Origin: Blattabacterium cuenoti
GTDB lineage: Bacteria > Bacteroidota > Bacteroidia > Flavobacteriales > Blattabacteriaceae
Direction of reading: 5' to 3'
Assembly: GCF_014252335.1 (NCBI RefSeq)
Contig: NZ_CP059218.1
Coordinates: 325,800-389,799 of the forward strand
Length of the DNA stretch: 64,000 nucleotides
Shown: in pieces, positions 38,466 through 48,894 of the stretch
How positions within the stretch are numbered: the stretch's first letter is position 1
Layout: each line of letters begins with the position of its first letter
The notes under the pieces: generated by a model
Told to the model about the DNA's origin: nothing
The model's database searches: none
The model's input: the letters and a program-made list of their open reading frames with translations, nothing else
Translations under genes and position numbers: made by a program

Positions 38466-38735
38466 TTACCAACTCACTTTTTTTACTCCTGGTATTAAAC
38501 CTTGAGCTACTAAATTTCTAAACATAATTCTAGATATTCCAAATTTTCTCATATATCCTCTACAACGACCTGTAATAGAACATCTATTTCTTAATCTTAC
38601 TGGAGATGCATTTCTAGGTAATTGTTGTAATAATTTATAATTATTTGATAATTTTAATTTTTTTCTTATTTTTGCATACTTCAATACAATTTTTTCTCTT
38701 TTTTTTTGTCTTGCTTTAATAGATTCTTTAGCCAT
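38466..38735 (-). CDS. rpsN: 30S ribosomal protein S14 (zinc-free)
   Basis: Head protein near the A site. The start at 38735 gives [14 protein letters not shown] and 89 residues, the long zinc-independent form; the longer frame to 38765 would overlap rplE and is not conserved. Family core: [30 protein letters not shown]. Only 1 bp separates it from rplE. It has no CxxC zinc pair. Confidence 0.97.
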   Translation of the reverse strand: MAKESIKARQKKREKIVLKYAKIRKKLKLSNNYKLLQQLPRNASPVRLRNRCSITGRCRGYMRKFGISRIMFRNLVAQGLIPGVKKVSW

Positions 38736-38736
38736 A

Positions 38737-39291
38737 TTATTTTGTATGTTTAAACGGAATTCCAAAATGAGATAACAATTCTTTAGCTTCTATATCATTT
38801 TTAGCAGAAGTTACAAATGTAACATTCATTCCAATATTTTTCTTAATTTCATATAAATTTACTTCTGGATAAATCATTTGTTCCTCTATACCAAGATTAT
38901 AATTTCCCATTCCATCAAAACTACTAGTTTTAATTCCATTAAAATCTCTTACTCTAGGTAATGCAATTTTAATTAATCTTTCTAAAAATTCATACATTTT
39001 TGATCTTCTTAAAGTTACTTTAATACCTATTGGCATTCCTTTTCTTAATTTAAATCCAGATTCATCATGTTTTGCTAAACATAAAATTGCTTTTTGTCCA
39101 GAAATATCAGTTAATTCTATAACTGATTGATTAATTATATTTTTATCATATATTATAGAACCAATACCTTTATGAATAATAATTTTTTTCAATTTAGGTA
39201 CGGCCATACAAGAAGGATATTTAAATAATTTCATTAAACTTGAAATAATCTTCTCATTATATAATTTTTTTAATTGAATTTGATATTTCAT
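38737..39291 (-). CDS. rplE: 50S ribosomal protein L5
   Basis: Binds 5S rRNA and touches P-site tRNA. 184 residues. The N-terminus [20 protein letters not shown] aligns with the usual L5 start, so the ATG at 39291 is correct even though it lies 35 bp inside rplX. Other landmarks: [33 protein letters not shown], and FGIPF at the end. The overlap means ribosomes finishing rplX pass over the rplE start, which suggests translational coupling. Confidence 0.97.
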   Translation of the reverse strand: MKYQIQLKKLYNEKIISSLMKLFKYPSCMAVPKLKKIIIHKGIGSIIYDKNIINQSVIELTDISGQKAILCLAKHDESGFKLRKGMPIGIKVTLRRSKMYEFLERLIKIALPRVRDFNGIKTSSFDGMGNYNLGIEEQMIYPEVNLYEIKKNIGMNVTFVTSAKNDIEAKELLSHFGIPFKHTK

Positions 39292-39529
39292 TTTTTGAAT
39301 TAAATACTTTTTTTACGTTAGATATATGTATAGCTGCTTCTATTTCTATAATTCCTCCTTTAGTATTTTTAGAATTAGGTTTAATATGTTTTTTAACTAA
39401 ATTAATTCCTTGAATTATTATTTTATTTTTTTTTTTAATTATTTTAGAAACAATACCATGAGATTTTTTATAATTTCCTGATAAAATAATAACTTTATCA
39501 CCTGTTTTAATAGATTTATTTTTATTCAT
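39257..39529 (-). CDS. rplX: 50S ribosomal protein L24, C-terminally short
   Basis: Assembly-initiator protein of the large subunit. 90 residues against the usual 103-105. The KOW domain is intact ([20 protein letters not shown]), then [15 protein letters not shown]. After VKKVF the sequence leaves the family pattern and the usual basic tail (about 15 residues) is absent. The last 35 bp overlap the start of rplE in another frame. A frame change near the 3' end could explain both the lost tail and the overlap, but the gene reads without an internal stop. Confidence 0.94.
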   Translation of the reverse strand: MNKNKSIKTGDKVIILSGNYKKSHGIVSKIIKKKNKIIIQGINLVKKHIKPNSKNTKGGIIEIEAAIHISNVKKVFNSKNEISNSIKKII

Positions 39530-39897
39530 AAAACTTCTTGAGCTAATGATATAATTTTCATATATTTTTTTTCTCTTAATTCCCTTGCTACTGGTCCAAA
39601 AACTCTTGTTCCTAATAATTCACCAGAATCATTAATTAAAACACAAGCATTATCATCAAAACTAATATAAGATCCATCTTTTCTTTTAGTTTTTTTTTTG
39701 GTTCTTATTATAACAGCTTTAGATATTTTACCTTTTTTAATTAAATTTCCACTTGGATTAGATTCTTTAATTGTAACTACAATCATATCTCCTAAATATG
39801 CATATTTTTTATTAGATCCACCTAATACACGAATAATTAAAGCTTTCTTAGCACCTGTATTATCTGAAACTTTACATATAGATTCTTGTTGTAACAT
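39526..39897 (-). CDS. rplN: 50S ribosomal protein L14
   Basis: Bridge protein at the subunit interface and docking site of RsfS, whose gene is also in this window (58220). The start at 39897 gives [19 protein letters not shown] and 123 residues. The longer frame to 39957 would overlap rpsQ and has no counterpart in the family. Other landmarks: [13 protein letters not shown] and the end [21 protein letters not shown]. It overlaps rplX by 4 bp (ATGA). Confidence 0.98.
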   Translation of the reverse strand: MLQQESICKVSDNTGAKKALIIRVLGGSNKKYAYLGDMIVVTIKESNPSGNLIKKGKISKAVIIRTKKKTKRKDGSYISFDDNACVLINDSGELLGTRVFGPVARELREKKYMKIISLAQEVL

Positions 39898-39920
39898 AAT
39901 ACACACAATATTATATATAA

Positions 39921-40223
39921 TTATAAAGATTTTTGTAAAATTGAAACTAATCTCCAAGATTTATGTTTACTAAGTGGACGTGTTTCCATTATACTAACTT
40001 TATCTCCATTTTTTGAAGAATTATTTTCATCATGAACCATATATTTTTTTCGTACTAAAATACTTTTTCCATAATATTTATGTATAGTTTTTTTCATTTC
40101 ATTAACAATAACTGTTTTATTCATTTTATCGCTAATTACTATACCAATTCTTTGTTTTCTAATATTAATTCGATTATATTTTTTTTTATTATATTTATTT
40201 TTATCATTTAAAGTATTTAACAT
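39921..40223 (-). CDS. rpsQ: 30S ribosomal protein S17
   Basis: OB-fold protein that binds 16S helices 7 and 11. 100 residues; the core from [20 protein letters not shown] to [15 protein letters not shown] is canonical. The N-terminus has about 15 extra Lys/Asn-rich residues compared with usual S17 of about 85. An internal ATG could not replace it before the conserved core, so the upstream ATG at 40223 is kept. 6 bp from rpmC. Confidence 0.95.
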   Translation of the reverse strand: MLNTLNDKNKYNKKKYNRINIRKQRIGIVISDKMNKTVIVNEMKKTIHKYYGKSILVRKKYMVHDENNSSKNGDKVSIMETRPLSKHKSWRLVSILQKSL

Positions 40224-40229
40224 AATATA

Positions 40230-40418
40230 TTAATATTTTTTTTGATGTAATTTAGTGTTTAATCGAGCAATAATTTTTCTTATAGATAATATTTGCAAAG
40301 GATTTTTACTTAAACCAAATGTGTGATTAAATATTACTTTTTTATATAATTTACGATATTCTTCTAATTTGTTTTCAACTTCTTTATTAGATAAAAGAAT
40401 AATTTCAGAATATTTCAT
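40230..40418 (-). CDS. rpmC: 50S ribosomal protein L29
   Basis: Small two-helix protein near the exit tunnel, a contact point for SRP and trigger factor. 62 residues. KYSEIILLSNKEVENKLEEYRK is the family N-terminus, and NPLQILSIRKIIARLNTKLHQ the conserved C-terminal helix. 2 bp from rplP. Position between rplP and rpsQ is standard. Confidence 0.95.
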   Translation of the reverse strand: MKYSEIILLSNKEVENKLEEYRKLYKKVIFNHTFGLSKNPLQILSIRKIIARLNTKLHQKKY

Positions 40419-40420
40419 AA

Positions 40421-40843
40421 TTAATTATTTATATATTTTTTTGAATATATAAATTTCATTTTTATTGGAAATTTTTGAGCAGCTAATCTTAATGCTTCTT
40501 TAGCTATTACCATACTAACACCATCAATTTCTAATAATATTTTTCCCATTTTTACAACTGCTACCCAAAATTCTACAGGCCCTTTCCCTTTTCCCATTCT
40601 AACTTCTTGTGGTTTCTTAGTAGCTGGTTTATCAGGAAAAATATTAATCCATAATTGTCCTTCTCTTTTCATATATCTAGTAGCCGCTACACGTGCAGCT
40701 TCTATTTGTCTAGATGTTATCCAAGAAGATTCTAATGCCTTGATTCCATATAAACCTCTAGTAAGTAAACATCCATTATATGACTTACCACGTATACGTC
40801 CTTTTTGTGTTTTTTTATACTTTGTTTTTTTTGGTTGTAACAT
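40421..40843 (-). CDS. rplP: 50S ribosomal protein L16
   Basis: A-site proximal protein of the large subunit. 140 residues. [19 protein letters not shown] at the start, [20 protein letters not shown], the loop [20 protein letters not shown] carrying the conserved Arg-rich segment, and [19 protein letters not shown]. 2 bp to rpmC, 11 bp from rpsC. No anomaly. Confidence 0.98.
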   Translation of the reverse strand: MLQPKKTKYKKTQKGRIRGKSYNGCLLTRGLYGIKALESSWITSRQIEAARVAATRYMKREGQLWINIFPDKPATKKPQEVRMGKGKGPVEFWVAVVKMGKILLEIDGVSMVIAKEALRLAAQKFPIKMKFIYSKKYINN

Positions 40844-40854
40844 AAATCATATTG

Positions 40855-41574
40855 TCATTTTGAAAAATTACGATTTTTTTTTCTATTAAAAATTGAATGT
40901 TGTTTATTTAATTTGTGTTTTTTATTTAAACGAAATAATGGATAAAGATCTCTTTTACCATATATTTCTCCTTTCATAATCCACACTTTAATTCCTATGC
41001 TTCCATATACGGTATGAGCTACTGCCATATGATAATCTACATCTGCACGAAAAGTCCCTAATGAAATTCTACCTTCTTTATAAGATTCACATCTTGCCAT
41101 TTCAGCACCATTTAATCTTCCAGACATTTGAATTTTAATTCCTTTTGCATTCATTCTCATCGCAGAAAAAATAGATATTTTCATGGCTTTTTTATAAGAA
41201 ATTCTATTTTCTAATTGTTTTACTAAATTTTTTGCTACCAAAGAAGCATCTAATTCTGGACGTTTAACTTCAGAGATATTAATTTGAATTTCTTTTTTAG
41301 TAATTTTTTTTAATTCTTTTCTAACTGTATCTACTTCTTCACCACCTTTACCAATTACAATTGCAGGACGAGAAGTTCTAATAGTGACAGTAATAAATTT
41401 CATAGTTCTTTCTATAAAAATTCTAGATATAATTCCTTTAGGAAAACGAGCTTCTATATATCTTCTTACTTGAAAATCTTCTTTAATTCTTTCTTTATAA
41501 TTTTTACACCAAGAAGATTGCCATCCTGTAATAATTCCTAAACGATTCATAATTGGATTTGTTTTTTGTCCCAT
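40855..41574 (-). CDS. rpsC: 30S ribosomal protein S3
   Basis: Forms the mRNA entry tunnel with S4 and S5 and helps unwind mRNA. 239 residues. [24 protein letters not shown] domain with [20 protein letters not shown] (the GKGG loop), and the C-terminal domain with [23 protein letters not shown] as the usual stretch. The C-terminus is Lys/Asn-rich and slightly extended. 2 bp from rplV. Confidence 0.98.
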   Translation of the reverse strand: MGQKTNPIMNRLGIITGWQSSWCKNYKERIKEDFQVRRYIEARFPKGIISRIFIERTMKFITVTIRTSRPAIVIGKGGEEVDTVRKELKKITKKEIQINISEVKRPELDASLVAKNLVKQLENRISYKKAMKISIFSAMRMNAKGIKIQMSGRLNGAEMARCESYKEGRISLGTFRADVDYHMAVAHTVYGSIGIKVWIMKGEIYGKRDLYPLFRLNKKHKLNKQHSIFNRKKNRNFSK

Positions 41575-41576
41575 AA

Positions 41577-41981
41577 TTATCTTCTATTTTGATTGCCTAT
41601 ACATATAATAATATTACTTGATTTTTTTCTTATTTTATGTCCTCTACCTTGTGGAACTGGACGAATTCTTTTTAACGTTTTTCCTTGATTTACCATAATT
41701 TTTATAATAAATAAATTATTATCATCTATATGATGATGATGTTTTCTATTCCAATTAGATATTGTAGAAAGAATTAATTTACTTAAACAAATAGAAATAT
41801 ATTTTTTTTTAGTATATTTTAATATAGATAATGCATTTTCTACTTGTTGATATCTAATAATGTTCGCTATTAATCTAATTTTTCTTGGAGCTATTCTTAT
41901 ACCATTTAAAATAGAACATATACATTTAGTTTTAGTTGATTCATTTATCAAATTTTTATTAATTACTAATTTTTTATTCAT
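41577..41981 (-). CDS. rplV: 50S ribosomal protein L22
   Basis: Lines the peptide exit tunnel with its long beta-hairpin. 134 residues. The stretch [20 protein letters not shown] is the family's N-terminal helix and [22 protein letters not shown] is the hairpin and C-terminus. The first 25 residues are a less conserved Lys/Asn-rich lead. Its start codon overlaps the rpsS stop by 1 bp. Confidence 0.97.
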   Translation of the reverse strand: MNKKLVINKNLINESTKTKCICSILNGIRIAPRKIRLIANIIRYQQVENALSILKYTKKKYISICLSKLILSTISNWNRKHHHHIDDNNLFIIKIMVNQGKTLKRIRPVPQGRGHKIRKKSSNIIICIGNQNRR

Positions 41982-42268
41982 TAGGTAGAAATTTTAGATT
42001 TATTTTTATGACTACCAGAATGTCCTTTAAATGTACGAGTTGGTGCAAATTCACCTAATTTATGTCCAATCATATTTTCAGTAATATATATAGTTATAAA
42101 CTTTCTACCATTATGAATAGCAAATCTTTGTCCAACAAAATCAGGAATAATAGTAGTAGGTCTAGACCATGTTTTAATAATTTTATTTTTACCTAATTTA
42201 ATATTTTGTAATACTTTTTTATATAATTTATGATATACATATGGTCCTTTTTTTAAAGATCTAGGCAT
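41981..42268 (-). CDS. rpsS: 30S ribosomal protein S19
   Basis: Head protein that forms the B1a bridge and pairs with S13. The start at 42268 gives [15 protein letters not shown], 95 residues; an ATG four codons upstream is not conserved. Landmarks: [24 protein letters not shown] and [18 protein letters not shown]. 13 bp from rplB. Normal. Confidence 0.98.
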   Translation of the reverse strand: MPRSLKKGPYVYHKLYKKVLQNIKLGKNKIIKTWSRPTTIIPDFVGQRFAIHNGRKFITIYITENMIGHKLGEFAPTRTFKGHSGSHKNKSKIST

Positions 42269-42281
42269 ACAACTAAACAAT

Positions 42282-43106
42282 TTATTTTTTTCTTCTTTTT
42301 AAAATATATTTATTAGAATATTTATTTTTAGAACGAGTTCTAAAACCTTTAGATGGAACTCCTTTTCTACTTCTAGGTATTCCACCAGATGCTTTTCCTT
42401 CTCCACCTCCCATAGGATGATCCACAGGATTCATAGCAACACCTCGTGTTCTAGGTCGTTTTCCTAAATAACGACTTATTCCTGCTTTACCAAGCATTAC
42501 TAATTTATGATCTGAATTAGATACTATACCAATAGTTGCCATACAATCTAACATAATCATTCTCATTTCTCCAGATGGAAATTTTAATGTAGCATATTTT
42601 TGATCTTTTGCAAATAATTGTGCATAATTACCAGCACTTCTAGCAATTTTAGCACCTTGACCAGGTAATAGTTCTATACAACATAAATTTGTTCCTAATG
42701 GGATTTCTCTTAAAAATGAAGAATTTCCTATATTAAAAGGAATATTTGTTCCAGAAATCACTTTGTGTCCTATTTTAAAACCTTCAATAGCTATAATATA
42801 ACTTTTTGTACCATCTTGATAATGTAAAAGAGAAATTAAAGATGATCTATTAGGATCATATTCAATTGATTTTATTGTTGCATAAATACCAAATTTTCTT
42901 CTTTTAAAATCAATTACTCTATATTTTTGTTTATGTCCTCCACCAAAATATCTAATAGTTCTTCTACCCATATTATTTCGACCACCAGTTTTATATTTAC
43001 CTAATATCAAAGATTTTTCAGGAAAATCTCTGGTAATTTGTTCACACTTATTAATAACTCTAAAACGTTGTCCAGGAGTAATAGCTTTTAATTTTTTTAT
43101 TGACAT
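42282..43106 (-). CDS. rplB: 50S ribosomal protein L2
   Basis: Needed for subunit joining and close to the peptidyl transferase centre. 274 residues. [19 protein letters not shown] near residue 45-63, [16 protein letters not shown], and the C-terminal [17 protein letters not shown] with the conserved His. 12 bp from rplW. Highly conserved and complete. Confidence 0.98.
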   Translation of the reverse strand: MSIKKLKAITPGQRFRVINKCEQITRDFPEKSLILGKYKTGGRNNMGRRTIRYFGGGHKQKYRVIDFKRRKFGIYATIKSIEYDPNRSSLISLLHYQDGTKSYIIAIEGFKIGHKVISGTNIPFNIGNSSFLREIPLGTNLCCIELLPGQGAKIARSAGNYAQLFAKDQKYATLKFPSGEMRMIMLDCMATIGIVSNSDHKLVMLGKAGISRYLGKRPRTRGVAMNPVDHPMGGGEGKASGGIPRSRKGVPSKGFRTRSKNKYSNKYILKRRKK

Positions 43107-43118
43107 AACATAACAGAA

Positions 43119-43433
43119 TTAATTATTTAAATTTTTAGAATTATCTTGTTTATATAAAAAATCAATATATTGATTATCTTGTAATTGAATGATAGCTTTT
43201 TTAACTTTATTAGTTTTTCCTCGTAATAATCCTTTTTTAGTATATTTTGATTTATCTTTTTTATAATAAATCATCGTTCTAATACATTTAATTGTTACTC
43301 CAAACATTTCATTTAATTCTTTTCTTAATTCAATTTTATTACTATTTAATCTTATTAAAAAAGTATAACATCTATGTTTTTCTTGAAAAAAAGATGTTTT
43401 TTTAGATATAAAAGGCTTAATAATTAAATTCAT
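43119..43433 (-). CDS. rplW: 50S ribosomal protein L23
   Basis: Exit-tunnel rim protein that binds trigger factor and SRP. 104 residues. LIIKPFISKKTSFFQEKHRCYTF, IELRKELNEMFGVTIKCIRTM and KKGLLRGKTNKVKKAIIQL follow the family pattern. 8 bp after rplD. Low identity in places, but the position between rplD and rplB is decisive. Confidence 0.96.
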   Translation of the reverse strand: MNLIIKPFISKKTSFFQEKHRCYTFLIRLNSNKIELRKELNEMFGVTIKCIRTMIYYKKDKSKYTKKGLLRGKTNKVKKAIIQLQDNQYIDFLYKQDNSKNLNN

Positions 43434-43441
43434 ATGATCAT

Positions 43442-44080
43442 CTATTTTTTTTTGAAAAAATTAAATACATTTATTAATGCACTTTCAGTAAAAATGATAT
43501 AATAATATTTTAATAATAAATAACTATTTAAATTATTTATTAATAATAATTTAAAATTTTGTAAATTTCTAGAAGATAAATATAAATTATTGTTTATATT
43601 ATTAATAATCATTAATGATTTTTTATTATTATTTAGTTTCATGGAAACTAAAATTTTGACTAATGTTTTAGTACTAGGATTAGTTAATTTAATATCTTCT
43701 ACTATAAAAACTGTATTTGTTGTCAATTTATATTTTAAAATAGATTGTCTCACTAAATGTTTAGTTATTTTATTGGTTTTTTTTATATTATATTTTTTTG
43801 GAATAGGACCAAAAATTCTACCACCTCCTCTAAATAAAGGATTTTTGATACTTCCTTTTCTAGATCCACCAAGACCTTTTTGTTTATGTAATTTTCTATT
43901 ACTACCAATAATTTTACTTCTATTTTTAGCAGAATGAGTTCCTTGACGTTGTGCAGAAAGATATCGTTTAATTTCTAAATAAATACAATGATTATAAGAT
44001 TTTGTAGATAATATGATATCTTTAAAATCTATTTCTTTATCAGTAAAATTTCCATGTTGATTTAAAATATTTAATTTCAT
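43442..44080 (-). CDS. rplD: 50S ribosomal protein L4
   Basis: Exit-tunnel protein, in E. coli also repressor of the S10 operon. 212 residues. The extended loop with [19 protein letters not shown] and [20 protein letters not shown], then [11 protein letters not shown], are typical. The C-terminal half is strongly AT-driven (Asn/Ile/Lys-rich) and weakly conserved. Start overlaps the rplC stop by 4 bp (ATGA). No S10-leader-like structure was found ahead of rpsJ. Confidence 0.96.
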   Translation of the reverse strand: MKLNILNQHGNFTDKEIDFKDIILSTKSYNHCIYLEIKRYLSAQRQGTHSAKNRSKIIGSNRKLHKQKGLGGSRKGSIKNPLFRGGGRIFGPIPKKYNIKKTNKITKHLVRQSILKYKLTTNTVFIVEDIKLTNPSTKTLVKILVSMKLNNNKKSLMIINNINNNLYLSSRNLQNFKLLLINNLNSYLLLKYYYIIFTESALINVFNFFKKK

Positions 44081-44745
44081 TTTTGTTTTTTAATTATTAA
44101 ATATGAATATTTATTTCCTGGAACTGATCCTTTAATAATAAGTATTTGTTTGTCTATATTAATTTGTAATATTTTTAAATTTTTAATCGTAATTTTTCTA
44201 TTTCCCATTCTGCCTGCCATTTTTTTACCTTTAAATACTCTAGATGGATCAGAACCAGCCCCTATTGACCCTGGTGCTCTTAAACGATTATGCTGTCCAT
44301 GACTTTTTTCACCTACTCCAGAAAATCCATGTTTTTTAACTACTCCTTGAAATCCTTTTCCTTTAGAAAAAGACTGTATATTTACTAATTCTCCAACTGA
44401 GAATAATTGATTTATATTAATACATAATCCAACTTTAATATCTATAGTAGAATTATTGATAGTAGTCTTATTTAAGACAGTAAAATTTCTAATTTCTATA
44501 AGTTTTTTTTTTGGTGAAATACCTGATTTATGAAAATGACCCAATAAAGGTTTATTAGTATGTTTAATTTTTTTATTTAACACACCTAATTGAATAGCTT
44601 CATATCCATCTTTTTCTATTGTTTTAATTTGTGTAATATAACATGATTCAAATTTTATTAATGTACACGGAATATTATATCCTTTTTCAGAAAAAATACT
44701 AGTCATTCCTAAATTCAATCCTATTAATCCTTTTAATTGTAACAT
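44077..44745 (-). CDS. rplC: 50S ribosomal protein L3
   Basis: Early assembly protein whose loop reaches the peptidyl transferase centre. 222 residues. [23 protein letters not shown] at the N-terminus, then [40 protein letters not shown] and [20 protein letters not shown]. All landmarks in order. 18 bp downstream of rpsJ and overlapping rplD by 4 bp. Confidence 0.98.
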   Translation of the reverse strand: MLQLKGLIGLNLGMTSIFSEKGYNIPCTLIKFESCYITQIKTIEKDGYEAIQLGVLNKKIKHTNKPLLGHFHKSGISPKKKLIEIRNFTVLNKTTINNSTIDIKVGLCININQLFSVGELVNIQSFSKGKGFQGVVKKHGFSGVGEKSHGQHNRLRAPGSIGAGSDPSRVFKGKKMAGRMGNRKITIKNLKILQINIDKQILIIKGSVPGNKYSYLIIKKQK

Positions 44746-44763
44746 ATTATATTATTTATTTTA

Positions 44764-45069
44764 TTATACTTTTATCTCTGCTTCTACTCCACTCGGTAAT
44801 TCTAATTTCATTAAAGCATCAACTGTTTTAGAAGATGCATTATGTATCTGTAATAATCTTTTATGAGTAGGTAATACAAATTGTTCCCTAGATTTTTTAT
44901 TAACATGCGGTGATCGTAAAACAGTATATATTTTTTTTTCCGTAGGTAATGGAACAGGTCCATTTAATATAACCCCAGTTGGTAATACTGAATTTACAAT
45001 TTTTTCTGCCGATTTATCTAAAAGATGATAATCATACGATTTTAACTTAATTTTTATATTATGCCCCAT
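44764..45069 (-). CDS. rpsJ: 30S ribosomal protein S10
   Basis: Head protein, in E. coli also NusE of the antitermination complex. 101 residues. [43 protein letters not shown] and [22 protein letters not shown] are canonical. It follows fusA by 23 bp; tuf is not present between them, which is as I expect for Flavobacteria, where tuf lies elsewhere. Confidence 0.98.
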   Translation of the reverse strand: MGHNIKIKLKSYDYHLLDKSAEKIVNSVLPTGVILNGPVPLPTEKKIYTVLRSPHVNKKSREQFVLPTHKRLLQIHNASSKTVDALMKLELPSGVEAEIKV

Positions 45070-45092
45070 ATTTAATATTTAATGTTAATTAT

Positions 45093-47174
45093 TTATTTAT
45101 TTATAATATTATTTATAATATTATTTGGCACAGAATCATAATGAGAAAATTCCATACTGGATGTTCCACGTCCAGACGATAATGTTCTTAATACAGTAAC
45201 GTATCCAAACATTTCTGATAATGGAATCATAGCTTTAATTATTTTTGTATTTTTTTTATCAATCATACTTTGAATCATTCCTCTTCTTTTATTTAAATCT
45301 CCTATAATATCACCCATATTATCTTCTGGAATTATTACTTCCAATTTCATAATTGGTTCTAATAAAATGGGTTTAGTTTTTTTAGCAGCAGTTTTAAATC
45401 CTAATTTTCCTGCTATTTCAAAAGAAATTTGATCAGAATCAACAGCATGATATGAACCATCTAAAATAGTAATTTTAGCATTATCAATTTCATAACCAAA
45501 TAATGGACCATTTTTCATCATATCTCTACATCCTTTTTCTATAGCTGGTAAATACTCTTTTGGAATATTTCCTCCTTTTATCTTACTAATAAATTCTAAT
45601 CCATGTGTTCCAGAATCTCCTGGTTCTAATTTAAATAATATATCAGCAAATTTTCCTCTACCTCCTGTCTGTTTTTTATAAATTTCTCTATGTTTAATAC
45701 CAATAGTTAATGCTTCTTTATATTCTACTTGTGGAGTCCCCTGATTTACTTCTACTTTAAATTCTCTTTTCATTCTATCCACAATAATTTCTAAATGCAA
45801 TTCTCCCATACCGGATATAATAGTTTGTCCTGTATAACTATCTGTTCTAACTTGAAAAGTTGGATCTTCTTCCATCAATTTAGAAAGCGCTAAACTCATT
45901 TTATCAATATCAGATTTTAATTTTGGTTCAATAGCTAAACCAATTACTGGTTCAGGAAATGATATATTCTCTAATAATATTGGATAATTTTCATCACATA
46001 AAGTATCTCCAGTTTTAATAGTTTTTAATCCAACAATAGCAGCTATATCACCAGCTCCTATACTTTTAATAGGAATTTGTTTATTTGCATGCATTTGATA
46101 AATTCTAGAAATTCTTTCTTTATTATGAGATCTAACATTAAAACTATAAGATCCAGCATTAATTTGTCCAGAATACACTCTAAAAAATGCTAATCTACCT
46201 ACAAATGGATCACTAGATATTTTAAATGCTAATGCAGAAAATGGATCATTATTATTAGGTGTTCTAACCTCTTTTTTTTTACTTATTGGATTAATACCTA
46301 CAACATTTTTTACCTCTAATGGTGATGGTAAATACATACATACAGCATCTAATATTGTTTGAACACCTTTATTTTTAAATGAAGATCCACAAAAAATAGG
46401 AATAATATTCATATTAATAGTATTTTTTCTTAATGAAAAAATAATTTCTTCTTCAGAAATAGAATTTTGATCATATAAAAATTTTTCCATAATATTATCA
46501 TCATATTCAGACAATGATTCAATAATATTATTATAATAAATTTTTACCAATTTTTTCATATTATATGGAATTGGAATTTCTTTAAATGTTAATCCATAAT
46601 TTTCCTCATTCCATATAATTCCTTTTTGTTTTATTAAATCTACTATTCCAACAAAATTATCTCCTGATCCAATTGGAATTTGTAATGGTACAGAATTACC
46701 ACCTAATATTTTTTTAATTTGTACACTAACATTAAAAAAATCTGAACCTTGTCGATCCATTTTATTAACAAAAGCTATTCTTGGAATAGAATATTTATCA
46801 GCTTGTCTCCAAACAGTTTCTGATTGTGGTTCCACACCATCTACAGCACTAAATAATACTATCATTCCATCTAAAACTCTTAAAGATCTTTCTACTTCTA
46901 CTGTAAAATCAACATGACCTGGTGTATCAATTATATTAATATTATATTCATGATTTTGATATTTCCATCTACAACATGTAGCAGCAGAAGTAATTGTAAT
47001 TCCACGTTCTTGTTCTTGTAACATCCAATCCATTGTTGCAGCTCCATCATGAACTTCTCCAATTTTATGATTAATACCTGTATAAAATAAAATTCTTTCT
47101 GTAGTCGTTGTTTTTCCAGCATCAATATGAGCCGCAATTCCTATATTTCTAGTATAGTTTAAATTTTTACTCAT
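45093..47174 (-). CDS. fusA: Elongation factor G
   Basis: GTPase that drives translocation and, with RRF, ribosome recycling. 693 residues, a normal length. G1 AHIDAGKTT, switch-2 [10 protein letters not shown]4 NKMDRQG; domains II-V follow, with [10 protein letters not shown] in domain III and the domain IV stretch [11 protein letters not shown]. Located between rpsG (2 bp) and rpsJ (23 bp) in the str order. Only one fusA copy is seen in the window. Confidence 0.98.
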   Translation of the reverse strand: MSKNLNYTRNIGIAAHIDAGKTTTTERILFYTGINHKIGEVHDGAATMDWMLQEQERGITITSAATCCRWKYQNHEYNINIIDTPGHVDFTVEVERSLRVLDGMIVLFSAVDGVEPQSETVWRQADKYSIPRIAFVNKMDRQGSDFFNVSVQIKKILGGNSVPLQIPIGSGDNFVGIVDLIKQKGIIWNEENYGLTFKEIPIPYNMKKLVKIYYNNIIESLSEYDDNIMEKFLYDQNSISEEEIIFSLRKNTINMNIIPIFCGSSFKNKGVQTILDAVCMYLPSPLEVKNVVGINPISKKKEVRTPNNNDPFSALAFKISSDPFVGRLAFFRVYSGQINAGSYSFNVRSHNKERISRIYQMHANKQIPIKSIGAGDIAAIVGLKTIKTGDTLCDENYPILLENISFPEPVIGLAIEPKLKSDIDKMSLALSKLMEEDPTFQVRTDSYTGQTIISGMGELHLEIIVDRMKREFKVEVNQGTPQVEYKEALTIGIKHREIYKKQTGGRGKFADILFKLEPGDSGTHGLEFISKIKGGNIPKEYLPAIEKGCRDMMKNGPLFGYEIDNAKITILDGSYHAVDSDQISFEIAGKLGFKTAAKKTKPILLEPIMKLEVIIPEDNMGDIIGDLNKRRGMIQSMIDKKNTKIIKAMIPLSEMFGYVTVLRTLSSGRGTSSMEFSHYDSVPNNIINNIINK

Positions 47175-47176
47175 AA

Positions 47177-47662
47177 TTAAAATCTAAAATGAGAAAATGC
47201 TTTATTAGCTTCTGCCATTTTATGAATATTTTCTTTTTTCTTAAATGCTTCACCTTGTGAATTAAATGCATCTATAATTTCACTTGCTAATTTATCAGAC
47301 ATTGTTTTTTCATTTTTTCTTTTATAAGCAGATGTAATTAATAATTTAATAGATTTTGTCACTTTATTCTTAGGTGCAATCGGTACGGGTATTTGAATAT
47401 TAGCTCCTCCCATACGACGATGTCTAACTTCTACATGAGGCATAACATTATTTAATCCTTCTTTCCAAATTTCTAATGCAGTTTTATTATTCTCTTTATG
47501 AGAATTTATAGAATCAATTTTATCCATAGCATGATAAAAAATTTTATAAGCTAAATTTTTTTTACCATTTTTCATCAAATGATTTACAAATCTAGTAACC
47601 AATGGATCATTAAACTTTGGATCTGGAAAATATATTTTTTGTTTGCGCTTAATTTTTCTCAT
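47177..47662 (-). CDS. rpsG: 30S ribosomal protein S7
   Basis: Head assembly initiator that contacts E-site tRNA. 161 residues, about 3-5 longer than usual. Conserved: [46 protein letters not shown], and [11 protein letters not shown] at the end. 5 bp from rpsL. The extra residues come as small insertions in the middle (around HKENNKT). Confidence 0.97.
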   Translation of the reverse strand: MRKIKRKQKIYFPDPKFNDPLVTRFVNHLMKNGKKNLAYKIFYHAMDKIDSINSHKENNKTALEIWKEGLNNVMPHVEVRHRRMGGANIQIPVPIAPKNKVTKSIKLLITSAYKRKNEKTMSDKLASEIIDAFNSQGEAFKKKENIHKMAEANKAFSHFRF

Positions 47663-47667
47663 ATTAA

Positions 47668-48051
47668 TTACTTATTTATATTTTTAGTAATTTTAGCACC
47701 ATATTTACTTCGACTTTTTTTTCTACCATTTACTCCAGCAGTATCACGAGCTCCTCTAACAATTTTATATTTTACACCTGGTAAATCTTTCACTCGACCA
47801 CCTTTAACAAGAACAATAGAATGTTCTTGCAGATTATGACCTTCTCCCGTAATATAAGTAATAACTTCTTTACCATTGGTAAATCTCACTCTTGCCACTT
47901 TTCTCATAGCAGAATTGGGTTTTTTTGGAGTAGTTGTATACACACGAATACAAACTCCACGTTTTTGAGGACATAAACCTAATGCAAGAGATTTTCTTTT
48001 TTTTGACATTGAATTTCTTCCTTTCCTTATTAATTGTTGTATTGTTGGCAT
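47668..48051 (-). CDS. rpsL: 30S ribosomal protein S12
   Basis: Decoding-centre protein. 127 residues. [18 protein letters not shown] at the start; [19 protein letters not shown], which holds the Lys that streptomycin-resistance changes affect (Lys, the sensitive type); [26 protein letters not shown]; then [22 protein letters not shown]. 6 bp from map. Nothing unusual. Confidence 0.98.
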   Translation of the reverse strand: MPTIQQLIRKGRNSMSKKRKSLALGLCPQKRGVCIRVYTTTPKKPNSAMRKVARVRFTNGKEVITYITGEGHNLQEHSIVLVKGGRVKDLPGVKYKIVRGARDTAGVNGRKKSRSKYGAKITKNINK

Positions 48052-48057
48052 ATAATA

Positions 48058-48894
48058 TTAGATATGATTAACATAAATTTTCTTATTTTGAAACGGATTT
48101 TCTTCTTGTAAAATTGTAGAATTTATATTTAATTTTTCATAAATATAACGAAAAGTAGAAAGTAAGCATGGATATCCATCTAAAATTGCAATATTATGCT
48201 CAAAATGTGCGGAAATACTATTATCCTTAGTTGTTACTGTCCATCCATCTTTATGAAAAATTACTTCTGAGGTTCCTTTATTAACCATTGGTTCTATTGA
48301 AAGAACAAATCCATTTTGTAATTTTAATCCTTTTCCTTTTATTCCAAAATTTGGAACTTCTGGATCTTCATGCATTTTTTTTCCTAATCCATGACCTACT
48401 AAATCTTTTACAATATAATATCCACTATTTTTTATAAAAGATTCTATAGAATAACCAATATCACCAATATAATTTTCAGTTGTACAATTAGCAATACCTA
48501 TATATAAAGATTTTTTAGAACAATTTAGAAATTGTTTTACATGATTTTTTACTTCTCCAACTTCAAAAGTATATGCATGTTCTCCATAAAATCCATTCAT
48601 ATATACACCACAATCTACGGATAATACATCTCCTTCACATAATGGTTCATTATTTGGAATTCCATGTACCACTTGATTATTAGGAGATACACATAATGTA
48701 TTTGGAAAATTATATAATCCTAAAAATGCAGGAAGTCCACCATGATCACGAATAAAAATTTCAGCTATTTTATCTAAATAAAGTGATGTTACTCCTGGTT
48801 TAATTTCTCCAGCTAATAGTCCTAATGTTTTAGAAGCTAAAAATGCACTTTTTTTAATTAATAAAATATCTTCTAGTGTTTTTAATTGTATCAT
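48058..48894 (-). CDS. map: Methionine aminopeptidase type I, with Glu at one metal-ligand position
   Basis: Removes the initiator methionine from new proteins. 278 residues. By alignment to E. coli Map the metal ligands are Asp94, residue 105, His168, Glu201 and Glu232, and the substrate-side His is His77 (VVHGIP). Residue 105, Asp in nearly all type I enzymes (GFxGD), is Glu here (GFYGEHAYTF; codon GAA at 48580-48582). The other four ligands are kept. It overlaps the gpmI stop by 4 bp and lies 6 bp before rpsL, so it is probably on the ribosomal transcript. Whether Glu is usual in relatives needs an alignment. Confidence 0.95.
   Translation of the reverse strand: MIQLKTLEDILLIKKSAFLASKTLGLLAGEIKPGVTSLYLDKIAEIFIRDHGGLPAFLGLYNFPNTLCVSPNNQVVHGIPNNEPLCEGDVLSVDCGVYMNGFYGEHAYTFEVGEVKNHVKQFLNCSKKSLYIGIANCTTENYIGDIGYSIESFIKNSGYYIVKDLVGHGLGKKMHEDPEVPNFGIKGKGLKLQNGFVLSIEPMVNKGTSEVIFHKDGWTVTTKDNSISAHFEHNIAILDGYPCLLSTFRYIYEKLNINSTILQEENPFQNKKIYVNHI

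Noticed and set aside
39898-39957. Longer L14 N-terminus
   Set aside because: Hydrophobic residues with no counterpart in L14, and it would overlap rpsQ.
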